NCBI RefSeq assembly: GCF_016019955.1
Contig: NZ_JAECRZ010000004.1
Span: forward strand, 248,001 to 312,000
Length of the DNA stretch: 64,000 bases
Source: Thiosulfatihalobacter marinus
GTDB taxonomy: Bacteria > Pseudomonadota > Alphaproteobacteria > Rhodobacterales > Rhodobacteraceae
Direction: 5' to 3'
Shown here: piece after piece, positions 18,776 to 27,801 of the stretch
Layout of the letters: every line of letters starts with the position of its first letter
Position numbering within the stretch: position 1 is the stretch's first letter
The notes under the pieces: model-generated
Database searches by the model: none
Seen by the model: only the letters and a program-made list of their open reading frames with translations
Told to the model about the DNA's origin: nothing
Made by a program: the position numbers and the translations under genes

Positions 18776-19468
18776 ATGACCCGCCCCATCGATCTCTTCT
18801 ACTGGCCCACCCCCAACGGATGGAAAATCTCCATCGCGCTGGAAGAAATGGCGCTGCCCTACAACACCCACCTGGTCAATATCGGCAAGGGCGATCAGCA
18901 CGCGCCTGATTTTCTCAAGATTGCCCCCAACAACCGAATGCCCGCCATCGTCGACCCCGACGGCCCCGACGGCGCGCCTGTCTCGGTCTTTGAAAGCGGC
19001 GCCATCCTGATGTACCTGGCGCGCAAGACAGGCCGGTTCTACGGCACCACCGACCGAGACCGCATCTCGGTCGAGGAATGGCTGATGTGGCAAATGGGCG
19101 GCGTCGGCCCCATGGCCGGACAGGCCCATCATTTCCTGAAATATGCCAAGGAGGATATCGCCTATGCCAAAGCGCGCTACCGCGACGAGGTCGCCCGCCT
19201 CTATGGTGTTCTGGATCGGCGACTGGCGGACAATCATTACGTAGCCGGAGATTTCTACTCGATTGCGGATATGTCGATTTGGGGATGGGCCTCGCTTTGG
19301 CAAGGGCAAGAACAGTCATTGGATGACAAACCCAATCTCGACCGGTGGCTGCACGAGCTATGGGATCGCCCTGCCCTGCGCCGCGGCCGCGCCCTGCACG
19401 CAAACCTGCGCGCCGACCGTTCCGACACCTGGGTGCAGGCCGATCTGTCGGCGGCTCAGCAAAGCTGA
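18776..19468 (+). CDS. Glutathione S-transferase family protein
   Basis: This is a 230-residue cytosolic thiol transferase-like protein. It starts at the ATG at 18776, with AGGAGA 5 bases upstream. The N-terminal thioredoxin-like domain reads DLFYWPTPNGWKISIALEE, with the glutathione-contacting NNRMPAIVD and FESGAIL motifs. The C-terminal helical domain contains YSIADMSIWGW (the N-capping box). The TPNGWK variant resembles YfcG/YghU-type disulfide-bond oxidoreductases. It follows the alpha/beta hydrolase gene and ends before a pair of inverted repeats that should terminate transcription. Confidence 0.88.
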   Translation: MTRPIDLFYWPTPNGWKISIALEEMALPYNTHLVNIGKGDQHAPDFLKIAPNNRMPAIVDPDGPDGAPVSVFESGAILMYLARKTGRFYGTTDRDRISVEEWLMWQMGGVGPMAGQAHHFLKYAKEDIAYAKARYRDEVARLYGVLDRRLADNHYVAGDFYSIADMSIWGWASLWQGQEQSLDDKPNLDRWLHELWDRPALRRGRALHANLRADRSDTWVQADLSAAQQS

Positions 19469-19472
19469 GCCT

Positions 19473-19535
19473 GAGGGGGCCAGCCCCCTCTTGGCTTTGC
19501 CAATTCACCCCCGGGATATTTTTGGCCAAAAGAAG
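19473..19535 (-). repeat. Intergenic repeat, copy 2 (minus orientation)
   Basis: On the minus strand it reads CTTCTTTTGGCC, then AAAAATATCCCGGGGG, a TTGGCAAAGCCAA hairpin and GGGGGCTGGCCCCC. It sits head-to-head with copy 3 sixteen bases away, so the two CTTCTTTTGG ends form one large inverted repeat between convergent genes. Confidence 0.75.
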
Positions 19536-19551
19536 ATCCCTGCGCCCTGTT

Positions 19552-19613
19552 CTTCTTTTGGCTCAAAATATCCTGGGGGAGTCGCGCAAGGCGCGGCGGG
19601 GGCAAAGCCCCCT
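19552..19613 (+). repeat. Intergenic repeat, copy 3 (plus orientation)
   Basis: It reads CTTCTTTTGGCTCAAAATAT, then CCTGGGGGAGTCGCGC and GGGGGCAAAGCCCCC, and ends on the stop codon of the yciB gene. With copy 2 it makes a symmetric structure likely to work as a bidirectional terminator. Confidence 0.75.
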
Positions 19614-20208
19614 ACTCGGTTTCGTCGGCGTAGTCCTGAAAGACTTTGCCCTGCGTCATGAAGAATACAAAGATCGCCGCGGTCAAACCAAAGGTCTTGA
19701 AATACACCCAGGTATCGGTGCTTTGCGTGCGCCAGATCGCCTCGTTCAACACCGCAAGGCCAAAAAAGAACATCGTCAAGCGCCGGGTCAGGATCATCCA
19801 GCCTTCATGTTTCAGCGGAAGCATCTCTTCCATCACGTATTTCAGATAGCTTTCGCCGCGCAGCAGCCCCACGCCCAGGACGCCCCCGAACAGAAGGTAG
19901 ATCATCGTTGGTTTCATCTTGAAGAAGCGGTCATCGTTCAGCCAGACCGACAGCCCGCCAAAGATCACCACCAGCACCAGCGTGGCGATCTGCATTTTCG
20001 AAAGCTTTCCGGTCAGCCGCCACAGGGTCAGGCTTGACGCGATCATCAGCGGCACGAAACCGGCGGTGACGATGATGAACCCTTCGTATTCCGTCCCGCC
20101 AATCGTGAAAACACGTTCGCGCAACCACAGATAGGCTGCGAAGAATACGATGATCGGCCCCATCTCCAGGGTAAATTTCAGGGTCGGGTTGATCTTCTTG
20201 TCGTCCAT
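19612..20208 (-). CDS. yciB: Septation protein A / intracellular septation membrane protein
   Basis: YciB-family inner-membrane proteins have five or so membrane helices and affect cell division and envelope synthesis in gammaproteobacteria. The 198-residue product starts at the ATG at 20208 (MDDKKINPTLKF). It contains the family signatures LEMGPIIVFF, KMKPTMIYLLFGGVLG and LNEAIWR...DTWVYFKTFG. The much longer in-frame extension to 20541 runs inside the next gene and is not real. It lies 14 bases after the EamA transporter gene on the same strand. The molecular activity is unknown even in E. coli. Confidence 0.9.
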   Translation of the reverse strand: MDDKKINPTLKFTLEMGPIIVFFAAYLWLRERVFTIGGTEYEGFIIVTAGFVPLMIASSLTLWRLTGKLSKMQIATLVLVVIFGGLSVWLNDDRFFKMKPTMIYLLFGGVLGVGLLRGESYLKYVMEEMLPLKHEGWMILTRRLTMFFFGLAVLNEAIWRTQSTDTWVYFKTFGLTAAIFVFFMTQGKVFQDYADETE

Positions 20209-20222
20209 GTTCGCCTGTCCTC

Positions 20223-21125
20223 TCAGCCTCCCATCTCCACTATCACAGCCCCGGCTGCGATCAATGCCATCAATGCCACCCGGCGCGGCCCGACCGTCTC
20301 TTTCAGGAACATCCAGCCGATCACGGCGGCAAACACGGTGGAGGTTTCGCGCAGCACCGCCGCCTCTCCCACCTTGTCGAGCCGCGTGGCCAGCATCACC
20401 GAGCCGAAACTCGCAAAGGCCACAAGCCCTCCGATCAACCCACGCACCATCAGCGGCCCCGGCGCGGGCGGATGCACCATCGACCGCCAGCGCAGAAATG
20501 CAAGCACCGGAAAAAACAGCCCGTCGATAAAGAAAAACCACGCCAGAAAGGTGAACGGGTTGGCCGTGGCGCGGATTCCGTAGGCGTCATAGGTGGTATA
20601 AAGCGCCACGAACAGCCCCGTGACAACCGCCAGGATCATGGCCAGCCCCAGCGTGTCGCGCCCCGAGGTCATGAACACCATGTTGTAGACCGCCAGCCCA
20701 AGGATCCCGCTCATCAGCACCAGCACGCCCAGCCATTGCAGACCGCTGAAGGTCTCGCCAAAGATCAGGTAGGCACCGATGACCGTGAAAAACGGTCCCG
20801 TGCCGCGCACCACCGGATAGACGACGGTGAACGCCCCCTTGGTGTAGGCCCAGCTTTGCATCAGCTTATAGCCGATATGGATGAAAAACGCGCCCGCCAG
20901 TATGGGCCACATATGCGGCTCGGGCCAGGGCACCACGAACAGAGCAAGGGGCGCCGCCATCGCGCCATAGGAAAAATCGATCGCGCCGCGGCTCAACCAT
21001 GGATCGTGCCGCCCTTTTTGCAGGGCGCCGAATACCGCGTGCAGGACCGCCGCCATCAAAGCCAGGCCCATCGCAACCTGGCGTCCCGCCTCGGTGCCTT
21101 CCAGCGAGATCAGCCAGTCAGACAT
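20223..21125 (-). CDS. EamA/DMT-family transporter
   Basis: The 300-residue protein has about ten hydrophobic helices in two repeated halves, the drug/metabolite transporter architecture. Recognisable EamA features are WAYTKGAFTVVYPVVRGTGP, IFGETFSGLQWLGVLVLMSG and, in the second half, ETSTVFAAVIGWMFLKETVG. Substrates in this family range from amino acids to nucleosides and toxic compounds and cannot be read from sequence. The gene lies between ftsY and yciB, all on the minus strand and closely spaced. Confidence 0.85.
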   Translation of the reverse strand: MSDWLISLEGTEAGRQVAMGLALMAAVLHAVFGALQKGRHDPWLSRGAIDFSYGAMAAPLALFVVPWPEPHMWPILAGAFFIHIGYKLMQSWAYTKGAFTVVYPVVRGTGPFFTVIGAYLIFGETFSGLQWLGVLVLMSGILGLAVYNMVFMTSGRDTLGLAMILAVVTGLFVALYTTYDAYGIRATANPFTFLAWFFFIDGLFFPVLAFLRWRSMVHPPAPGPLMVRGLIGGLVAFASFGSVMLATRLDKVGEAAVLRETSTVFAAVIGWMFLKETVGPRRVALMALIAAGAVIVEMGG

Positions 21126-21149
21126 GGCCAGGGCATTGCCTTGGGCGGT

Positions 21150-22307
21150 TCACCCGTCCAGCCCGGTCAGGGCGGCGGCGAATTCCTCGGGGTCGAAGGG
21201 GGCAAGATCGTCAATCTGCTCGCCCACGCCAATCGCGTGGATCGGCAGGCCGAACCTGTCGGCCAGAGACACCAGAATGCCGCCCTTGGCGGTGCCGTCC
21301 AGCTTGGTCATCACCAGCCCCGACACATCCGCCAGTTTCTGGAAGGTTTCGACCTGGCTGATCGCATTCTGGCCGGTTGTCGCATCCAGCACCAAAAGGG
21401 TGTTGTGCGGCGCATCCGGGTTCTTCTTGCGGATCACCCGCACGATCTTGGCCAGTTCCTCCATCAGATCCTGCCGGTTCTGCAACCGGCCCGCCGTGTC
21501 GATCATCAGCAGGTCCGCGCCCTCGGCCTCGGCCCGCGTCATGGCATCATAGGCCAGGCTGGCCGGGTCCGAGCCTTCGGGCGCGGTCATCACCGGCACG
21601 CCGGCGCGTTCGCCCCACACCTGCAACTGTTCGACGGCGGCGGCGCGGAACGTGTCGCCCGCGGCAATCACCACTTTCTTGCCCGCATTGCGGAACTGGC
21701 TGGCCAGTTTGCCAATGGTCGTGGTCTTGCCCGACCCGTTCACACCCACCACCAGCACCACCTGGGGTTTGCTGGGATAGATCGGCAGCGGGCGCGCCAC
21801 CGGCTCCATGATCCGGGCCACTTCGCCGGCCAGAAGCGTCTTGATCTCTCGCGCGGACAGGCGTTTGCCAAACCGTCCTTCCGCGATATTCGCCGTCACA
21901 CGCAGCGCCGTGTCCACCCCCATATCCGAGGTGATCAACAGGTCTTCGAGGCTTTCCAGCATGTCATCGTCAAGCACCCGCCTGACTTCGTTCGCGGCGG
22001 CAGCGCGCCCGGTCAGCCGGGCCAGGATGCCGGGCTTTGGCGCGTCCCGGGTCTGCGGCCCGGTGGCCGGTGCGGCCGGCTCCGGCCCGCGCGCCTGCGC
22101 GGCGCCGGGCGCTTGTTCCGGTTCCGGCTCTGTCGCGGCTTGCGGCGCCGGGTCCGGGGCCGGGACAGGATCAGGCGCGGGCTCTGGCGGCATCCCCGCT
22201 TCGGCGGCACCTTCCTCGCCACCGTCTTCGACGATGGCCTCCAGCCCTTCCTCCAGCCGTGAGGAAGATTTGAACAGCTTGTCCTTGAGCTTCTTGAAAA
22301 ACGCCAT
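21150..22307 (-). CDS. ftsY: Signal recognition particle receptor FtsY
   Basis: FtsY docks ribosome-SRP complexes at the inner membrane and stimulates GTP hydrolysis by Ffh. The 385-residue protein has an N-terminal A region rich in Pro, Ala and Glu (about residues 25-90), then the NG domain. That domain carries GVNGSGKTTTIGKLA (P loop), DTFRAAAVEQL, DTAGRLQN and TKLDGTAKGG. The N-terminus MAFFKKLKDKLFKSS is basic and amphipathic, suited to lipid contact. GGAGG precedes the ATG by 4 bases. It heads the ftsY-EamA-yciB minus-strand group. Confidence 0.96.
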   Translation of the reverse strand: MAFFKKLKDKLFKSSSRLEEGLEAIVEDGGEEGAAEAGMPPEPAPDPVPAPDPAPQAATEPEPEQAPGAAQARGPEPAAPATGPQTRDAPKPGILARLTGRAAAANEVRRVLDDDMLESLEDLLITSDMGVDTALRVTANIAEGRFGKRLSAREIKTLLAGEVARIMEPVARPLPIYPSKPQVVLVVGVNGSGKTTTIGKLASQFRNAGKKVVIAAGDTFRAAAVEQLQVWGERAGVPVMTAPEGSDPASLAYDAMTRAEAEGADLLMIDTAGRLQNRQDLMEELAKIVRVIRKKNPDAPHNTLLVLDATTGQNAISQVETFQKLADVSGLVMTKLDGTAKGGILVSLADRFGLPIHAIGVGEQIDDLAPFDPEEFAAALTGLDG

Positions 22308-22346
22308 GGGGCCTCCGCACCGGTATCCCCTTCACCTAAGGCGATT

Positions 22347-23030
22347 TCACAGGATTTGAAAGAGCGGCGTTGCCCAGCCCGCGCCGGCAAGGATGGCAAA
22401 TTGCCCCCCCGCATAAAGCAGCCACAATGCGACCGAGGCCGGGCGCTGCCAGCGCGACATGCCGGACATGCGAAACAGCTGTATTGCCAGGATCGTGTCC
22501 GAGGCCAGGAAGGCAAACGCGCCGATCACGGCCAGCGGCATCCCCGGCAAGCCCAGCGCCGTTACCCCCATGGCGGTGATCAGCGTTACATAGATGCGCA
22601 CCGGCCATTTCATCGTGCCGGTATGCGGCGCCAGCCAAAGCTCGGTTGACGCGGCCAACAGCACCAGCGCCGCCACCCCCCAGACCGGCGCGGTCAGGCC
22701 GCCCGAAAGCGACAGGAAATGACCGACATAAACCAGATGGGCCAGCGCGAACCCGATCAGACCAACCAGAAAGGCCCGTTCGCCGTTGCGCGACAGCGCC
22801 ACGTCCCCGACCGCCGAAAGCACCAGCGCCAGGATCACCGCCGGGCTGCCGAAACTTACCGCGGCGGCCAGCGCAAAGGCCGGCATCGGGATGGATTTCA
22901 CAAGGGTCTTCCAGGCGGACGGCCCGCGATGACAAAAGACCAGGGCATAGATCGCCGCCGCGATCAGCCCCAGCACGATCAGCCCCAGCCGCGCGCCCTG
23001 GCGCAGTGCAATCTCTTCGACGATGCTCAT
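22347..23030 (-). CDS. YhhN/TMEM86-family membrane protein (lysoplasmalogenase-like)
   Basis: The 227-residue protein is a polytopic membrane protein with about eight helices. It has the YhhN pattern: a conserved first Asp in LSAVGDVALS, then FALAHLVYVGHF and a second Asp in FLASDTILAIQLF. Mammalian TMEM86B, in the same family, hydrolyses the vinyl-ether bond of lysoplasmalogen; bacterial members may act on ether or other lysolipids, but this is inference. It sits between rnpB and ftsY on the minus strand. Confidence 0.82.
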   Translation of the reverse strand: MSIVEEIALRQGARLGLIVLGLIAAAIYALVFCHRGPSAWKTLVKSIPMPAFALAAAVSFGSPAVILALVLSAVGDVALSRNGERAFLVGLIGFALAHLVYVGHFLSLSGGLTAPVWGVAALVLLAASTELWLAPHTGTMKWPVRIYVTLITAMGVTALGLPGMPLAVIGAFAFLASDTILAIQLFRMSGMSRWQRPASVALWLLYAGGQFAILAGAGWATPLFQIL

Positions 23031-23105
23031 CCCGCCATCCCGTTTTCGGGCAGATTAAACGCAATCGGCAAGGTTTGTCTGCCCCCGCCGTGACGGAAGG
23101 CAGAT

Positions 23106-23508
23106 ATGCGCAGAGGGCGTGTAAGCCGGATTCTGTAACCCCGGGTTTCCCCGGGACCGATGACCATTCATCTGGACCACGCGTTGCCGCGTGGCCTCAA
23201 GCTGCCAACCCGGATCTGCTCGGGGCAAGGCGCCCCTGCGGGTTGACCCGCACGCGATCCCTATTTGGCATTGCTCCCGGTGGGGCTTGCCGTGCCACCG
23301 CTGTTGCCAGCGGCGCGGTGGGCTCTTACCCCACCGTTTCACCCTTACCCCCGCAGGTATCGGTTCCCCGACCTGAGCGCGGTGGCGGTCTGTTCTCTGT
23401 GGCGCTTTCCCTCGGGTTGCCCCGGCCGGGCGTTACCCGGCACCGTTGCCTTGTGGAGTCCGGACTTTCCTCGGGTTGCCCCGCGGCCATCCGGCCCTCT
23501 GCGCGTTC
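23106..23508 (-). ncRNA. rnpB: RNase P RNA, bacterial type A
   Basis: This is the catalytic RNA that trims the 5' leader of pre-tRNAs. On the minus strand the 5' end GCGCAGAGGGC pairs with the 3' end GCCCTCTGCGC (stem P1, at 23494-23504 and 23108-23118). The 5' conserved region includes GAGGAAAGTCCGGACTCCAC, the 3' part AGAATCCGGCTTACA, and there are the expected GGTAACGCC and ACAGA segments in between. At about 400 nt the length is typical. End coordinates are good to a few bases. Confidence 0.95.
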
Positions 23509-23570
23509 CGGGATGTAGGCGGTTGCGCCCATGGCGTCAATCGCAGCGCGTGTGGCAGTGTCGGTTTTTG

Positions 23571-23591
23571 AGTATTTTTGGCAAAATGAAG
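23571..23591 (-). repeat. Intergenic repeat, copy 6 (partial)
   Basis: On the minus strand CTTCATTTTGCCAAAAATAC begins one base after the stop of the amidase gene. It matches the first part of the repeat family but lacks the G-rich hairpin half; a short T-rich/A-rich tail follows. Confidence 0.55.
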
Positions 23592-23592
23592 T

Positions 23593-24261
23593 TCAGGACC
23601 GGTGCAGCAGGCGGTCGAGGATGCGTATGTCTTCGATGTCGGCGGGGCCGGTGTATCGCGGGCGGAACCGGGCACGAAACGCGGCTAGGCTCGCGTCCGG
23701 ATCATCCATCGGATAGCCGAACCGGGCTGCCAGTTCCGGCCAGTCCCGCGGGCCGCTTTCGCGGGCGCCGGCATCGGGCCAGACCGACAGGCCTTGCAGC
23801 GCAAGGCGGCGCCAGTCGAATCGCGCCCCGGGATCGGATTTGCGCCCCGGCGCCATATCGGAATGGCCGATCACGCCATCTGGCGGAATGTTCCAGCGCG
23901 CCATGATCCCTGTCAGCAGCGTCTCCAGCGCCGTCATTTGCGGTTCGCAATAGGGGTGATCGCCGCGATTTTGCAGTTCGATACCGATCGAGCGCGAGTT
24001 GATGTCATCCTTGCCGCGCCAGCGGCCCGCCCCGGCGTGCCATGCGCGCATCTCTTCGGGCACCAGCCGGAAAACCCGCCCTTTTTCGCAGATCAGGTAA
24101 TGCGCCGATACTTGCGGGCCGGGATCGCACAGGCGCGCCAGCGCCGCTTTGGCGCTGATCATCGCGGTATAGTGCAGCACGACGAATTCGGGCCGCAGCC
24201 CGTTGCGGCGTGGCCCGAAATTCGGCGAGGGAAGATCCACGGGGTCCGGGCTGGCCGACAC
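23593..24261 (-). CDS. N-acetylmuramoyl-L-alanine amidase (Amidase_2 family)
   Basis: The enzyme cuts the bond between muramic acid and the stem peptide. The 222-residue product has the Amidase_2 zinc site: FVVLHYTAM with the first His, AWHAGAG with another, SIGIELQNRGD, and VIGHSDMAPGRKSDPG with the third His and downstream Asp. I start at the GTG at 24261, because it lies just past the stop of the lipoprotein gene and no ATG is available before the domain. No signal peptide is seen, so it may act on recycled muropeptides in the cytosol, like AmpD. The longer upstream reading overlaps the lipoprotein gene. Confidence 0.85.
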   Translation of the reverse strand: MSASPDPVDLPSPNFGPRRNGLRPEFVVLHYTAMISAKAALARLCDPGPQVSAHYLICEKGRVFRLVPEEMRAWHAGAGRWRGKDDINSRSIGIELQNRGDHPYCEPQMTALETLLTGIMARWNIPPDGVIGHSDMAPGRKSDPGARFDWRRLALQGLSVWPDAGARESGPRDWPELAARFGYPMDDPDASLAAFRARFRPRYTGPADIEDIRILDRLLHRS

Positions 24262-24262
24262 G

Positions 24263-25081
24263 CTAGTTGCCGGCGGCCTTGCGGAAGGGCGACGGATCCC
24301 AGTCACAGGCATAGCCATCGCCATCCGGGTCCAGGCCCAGCCGGTCGACCTTGGGACCGCCTTTTTCCAGGAACGCGGTTTGCGCCTGGTCGGCATGGGA
24401 GAACTTGGCGCAGTTCTTTTCATAGCGCGCGGCGGAGGTGAAGCCGATGCGCTGATACACCCGGGTTCCGCGCGGAGTGTTTGTGGACAGCGCATAGGCC
24501 ACAATGTTGGGTCCGGTGCTGCCCGTCCGCTGTGGCACCGCCGTCGGTGTGATCAGCTTGTAATTGGCCTTGTTGCGTTCGCGCAGCGCCGCGTCCGCCT
24601 CGATTGACCGGCGCTCGTCAACGACTGAAAAATCGTTTTCGTCGGAAATGCCGGGGTTGGACAGAACCGGCGGCGGCGGGTTGGACGGGCTGGCGACCAG
24701 CGGCTGCTGGCCGGAATTGGCGCGCGCCGCGGCCAGTGCGGCCTCGGTCTCGCGGGCGATATCGGCGGCTTCGCTGCCCTGGCTGGCGGATTGACCGGGC
24801 GTTGTGGCCGGCTGGGGCCGGGGCGCGGTGGCGGTTGTCGCCAGCGGCGCCGTGGACTGCAACGGCGGCGCCGTCACGCGGGGCGCATCCGGAACGGTTT
24901 CCTGGCTGACGACGCGCGGCGGCGGAACCGCCTGACTGCTCAGGTCCGCTTCGCGGCGGGCCCGCGCCTGGGGCGCGTTGATCTCATTGTCGAATCCGAC
25001 CCCGGCGGCGCTGTCGGGGATCCGGGGCTGGCACGCGGCCAGGATGGCCAGCGCAATTCCCGAAAGGAGTATCCGCTTCAT
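24263..25081 (-). CDS. Lipoprotein with C-terminal Excalibur-like calcium motif
   Basis: This 272-residue protein starts at the ATG at 25081. Its lipoprotein signal peptide has the lipobox ILAAC (Cys17), so the mature protein is lipid-anchored. A long low-complexity region rich in Pro, Ala and Thr (about 40-165) forms a linker. The C-terminal globular part ends in LGLDPDGDGYACDWDPSPFR, the DxDxDGxxC pattern of Excalibur calcium-binding domains. The stop is one base before the GTG start of a peptidoglycan amidase gene, so the pair is probably co-expressed in envelope work. Exact function is unknown. Confidence 0.8.
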   Translation of the reverse strand: MKRILLSGIALAILAACQPRIPDSAAGVGFDNEINAPQARARREADLSSQAVPPPRVVSQETVPDAPRVTAPPLQSTAPLATTATAPRPQPATTPGQSASQGSEAADIARETEAALAAARANSGQQPLVASPSNPPPPVLSNPGISDENDFSVVDERRSIEADAALRERNKANYKLITPTAVPQRTGSTGPNIVAYALSTNTPRGTRVYQRIGFTSAARYEKNCAKFSHADQAQTAFLEKGGPKVDRLGLDPDGDGYACDWDPSPFRKAAGN

Positions 25082-25115
25082 TGTCTGCCCTGCTATTTCT
25101 TGCCTGGCAGCAGTT

Positions 25116-26603
25116 TTACCACCATTTCGCCGGTTTGGCCACAAACCCGGCGGCCTGTTCCAGGGCATAGGCCGTATTCAGCAGATCGCCCTCTTCCCAG
25201 GGCCGCCCGATCAGTTGCAACCCCAGCGGCAGCCCCTGCTTGTCCAGCCCCGCCGGCACCGCGATGCCGGGCAGACCCGCCAGGTTGACCGTGACGGTGA
25301 AGACATCGTTCAGGTACATCTTGACCGGGTCGGCCTCGCTCATCTCGCCCAGACCAAAGGCCGCAGACGGGGTGGCCGGGGTGAGGATCGCGTCGACACC
25401 CTGCGCAAACACGTCCTCGAAATCTTTCTTGATCAGCGCACGCACCTTGCGGGCGCGGTTGTAATAGGCGTCATAAAAACCGGCCGACAGCACGTAAGTG
25501 CCCACCATCACGCGGCGCTGCACCTCGTGGCCGAAACCTTCGGCGCGGGTTTTCTCGTACATCTCGGTAATGCCGTCGCCCTGTGCTAGCGTGGCGCGGT
25601 GGCCATAGCGCACGCCGTCATAGCGCGCCAGGTTGGACGAGGCCTCGGCAGGGGCGATCACGTAATAGGCGGGCAGCGCGTATTTCGTGTGCGGCAGCGA
25701 GATGTCGACAATCTCGGCGCCGGCGCCTTTCAGCATCTCGCGCCCTTCGGCCCAAAGCGCGTCGATCTCGGCGGGCATCCCGTCCATGTGATATTCCCGG
25801 GGGATACCGATCTTCTTGCCACGAATGTCGCCGGTCAGCATCGCCTCGAAATTCGGCACCGGGATGTCTGCGCTGGTGCTGTCCATCGGGTCATGGCTGC
25901 ACATGGTTTCCAGCATGATCGCCGCGTCGCGCACGTTTTTCGTCATCGGCCCGGCCTGATCCAGCGACGAGGCAAAGGCCACGACACCCCAGCGCGAGCA
26001 GCGCCCGTAGGTGGGCTTGATGCCGGTGATGCCGGTAAAGGCGGCGGGCTGGCGGATCGAACCGCCGGTATCGGTGCCGGTGGCCGCAAGACACAGATCG
26101 GCCGCCACCGCGGCGGCGGAGCCGCCCGAAGAGCCGCCCGGCGTCAGCGCCGTGTCTTCATTGCCCCGGCGCCACGGATTGACCGCGTTGCCATAGACAG
26201 AGGTTTCGTTGGACGAGCCCATGGCGAATTCGTCCATGTTCAGCTTGCCCAGCATCACCGCACCCGCATCGAACAGGTTCCGGGTGACGGTGGATTCATA
26301 CTCGGGCACGAACCCTTTGAGGATGCCGCTTGCCGCCTGGCTTGGCACGCCCTTGGTGCAGAACAGATCCTTGATGCCCAGCGGCAGGCCGCACATGTCC
26401 GGCGCGTCGCCCATGGCGATGCGGGCATCCGCCGCCCTGGCCTGTTCCAGCGCCAGTTCGGGCGTGTTGTGCACAAAGGCGTTCAGCGCGCCGGCGCCTT
26501 CGATGGCGTCCAGACAGGCCTGGGTGAGATCCACCGAGGTCAGATCGCGGCTGCGCAGTTTGTCACGGGCTTCGGCCAGCCCCAGCTTGTTCAGATCGCC
26601 CAT
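25116..26603 (-). CDS. gatA: Asp-tRNA(Asn)/Glu-tRNA(Gln) amidotransferase subunit A
   Basis: GatA releases ammonia from glutamine for the GatCAB complex, which corrects Glu-tRNA(Gln) or Asp-tRNA(Asn). The 495-residue protein has the amidase-signature triad regions: [11 protein letters not shown] (catalytic Lys), [13 protein letters not shown] (cis-Ser) and [11 protein letters not shown] (nucleophile Ser). Translation starts at the ATG at 26603, overlapping the gatC stop as ATGA. GatB is not in the window. Identity is secure. Confidence 0.96.
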   Translation of the reverse strand: MGDLNKLGLAEARDKLRSRDLTSVDLTQACLDAIEGAGALNAFVHNTPELALEQARAADARIAMGDAPDMCGLPLGIKDLFCTKGVPSQAASGILKGFVPEYESTVTRNLFDAGAVMLGKLNMDEFAMGSSNETSVYGNAVNPWRRGNEDTALTPGGSSGGSAAAVAADLCLAATGTDTGGSIRQPAAFTGITGIKPTYGRCSRWGVVAFASSLDQAGPMTKNVRDAAIMLETMCSHDPMDSTSADIPVPNFEAMLTGDIRGKKIGIPREYHMDGMPAEIDALWAEGREMLKGAGAEIVDISLPHTKYALPAYYVIAPAEASSNLARYDGVRYGHRATLAQGDGITEMYEKTRAEGFGHEVQRRVMVGTYVLSAGFYDAYYNRARKVRALIKKDFEDVFAQGVDAILTPATPSAAFGLGEMSEADPVKMYLNDVFTVTVNLAGLPGIAVPAGLDKQGLPLGLQLIGRPWEEGDLLNTAYALEQAAGFVAKPAKWW

Positions 26604-26890
26604 CACTCCACCACCTTCGGGACTGCGAAAAAGCCTTCGCGCGCGTCCGGCGCGTTGGCGAGGATCCTGTCCTGTTGATTGCCGTCCGTCACCACGTCCT
26701 GACGCCGCTTGAGGCGCATCGGCGTGACCGAGGTCATCGGCTCCACGCCGCTCACATCCACTTCGTTGAGCTGTTCGATGAAGCCCAGGATCGTGTTGAA
26801 TTCCTGCGCCAGCGCGGGCAGCGCGTCTTCTTCGACCCTGATGCGCGCCAGCTTGGCAACGCGCGCGGCGGTGTCCTTGTCAATCGACAT
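26603..26890 (-). CDS. gatC: Amidotransferase subunit C
   Basis: GatC is the small scaffold chain of GatCAB. The 95-residue product starts at the ATG at 26890 ([19 protein letters not shown]) and has typical landmarks: [22 protein letters not shown] and the C-terminal [12 protein letters not shown]. The start is preceded by GAGAGACC-type purines. The longer upstream reading reaches back through a repeat element and is rejected. It is translationally coupled to gatA. Confidence 0.95.
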   Translation of the reverse strand: MSIDKDTAARVAKLARIRVEEDALPALAQEFNTILGFIEQLNEVDVSGVEPMTSVTPMRLKRRQDVVTDGNQQDRILANAPDAREGFFAVPKVVE

Positions 26891-27010
26891 GAGCGAGGTC
26901 TCTCCGGTTGCAACTTGACCACAGCCTTTACCGCCCCGCCCGGCGCGGTGCAAGCGGTTGGCCGGGCATTCCGGCCCGATCCGGCGCGCGGGTCCGCGAC
27001 GGGGGCCATG

Positions 27011-27070
27011 GGGGGGCGCTGCCCCCGTCGCCTTTGGCGACTCCCCCGGGATATTTGGGGCCAAAAGAAG
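27011..27070 (-). repeat. Intergenic repeat, copy 4 (minus orientation)
   Basis: On the minus strand it reads CTTCTTTTGGCCCCAAATAT, then CCCGGGGGAGTCGCC, the hairpin GTCGCCAAAGGCGAC and GGGGGCAGCGCCCCC. It follows the stop of the ceramidase-like gene by 9 bases and lies between it and gatC, so it may end the upstream transcript. Confidence 0.75.
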
Positions 27071-27079
27071 AGCGCGGGG

Positions 27080-27730
27080 TCAGTGCTGTCGGATCACGTG
27101 CCGCCTGTAGACCTCGATCATCCAGCCCAGCATGACTGCGTTCAGGATATGCCACAGGAAATGCGTGCCCGGCGGCCAGGCGGCGCAGAGCGGCGCATCG
27201 AGGCTGCGCAGGGTGAGGGACACGCTCAGAATCGCCGCGCCGAGGCCGAGGCCGCGGGCTGTTTCGGGCAGGCGGGCGCGCAGCAGCAGCGCATAGAGCG
27301 CGATCAGGAGCGGCACCGGCCAGTAGAAGGCCGATCCGCCGATCAGGGGGATTTGCGCAAACAGCGGGATGGTGAGGGCGGCAAAGGGGAAGAACAGCAG
27401 GGTCGCGCCCAGCGCGGGCCAGGGGCGCAGCCCCCAGAAGGCGCGGTTCGCGGCGGCGATGTAGAGCAGGACAAACAGGGCGATCGGCACGGTGTCGGCC
27501 AGACCGGCCCAGACCCGGGCATGGGTGTGGAACAGGTAGCTGCCGATCCCGATAGCCGCCAGCACCCCGACCAGACCCCGCGCCACCCCCAGGCCCGGCC
27601 CCTGCACCCGGCGCCACATCACCCAGGCCGCCACCAGAAACGCCAGATTTGTCAGGGCGTTGACCGGTTCGGCCCAGTATTGTGGCCCCAGCCGCTCGCA
27701 ATAGCTGTCTACGCTGCGCGTCCAATCCAT
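27080..27730 (-). CDS. Ceramidase-family (CREST) membrane protein
   Basis: The 216-residue protein has about seven membrane helices. It carries the metal-ligand pattern of the alkaline ceramidase/CREST family: EPVNALTNLAFL, GSYLFHTHARVWAGLADTVP with His and Asp, and the C-terminal GTHFLWHILNAVMLG with two more His. These point to a zinc hydrolase in the membrane, usually acting on amide bonds of ceramide-like lipids. Bacteria without sphingolipids also carry such genes, and the substrate here is unknown. Most of the protein agrees in length with the family. Confidence 0.82.
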   Translation of the reverse strand: MDWTRSVDSYCERLGPQYWAEPVNALTNLAFLVAAWVMWRRVQGPGLGVARGLVGVLAAIGIGSYLFHTHARVWAGLADTVPIALFVLLYIAAANRAFWGLRPWPALGATLLFFPFAALTIPLFAQIPLIGGSAFYWPVPLLIALYALLLRARLPETARGLGLGAAILSVSLTLRSLDAPLCAAWPPGTHFLWHILNAVMLGWMIEVYRRHVIRQH

Positions 27731-27801
27731 CTGCTGTCTTCCCTCACGGGTTTGCCGTGCTAGTCTGGTGCCAGCCCATTTCAGACACAGGGAGAGTCAT
27801 C

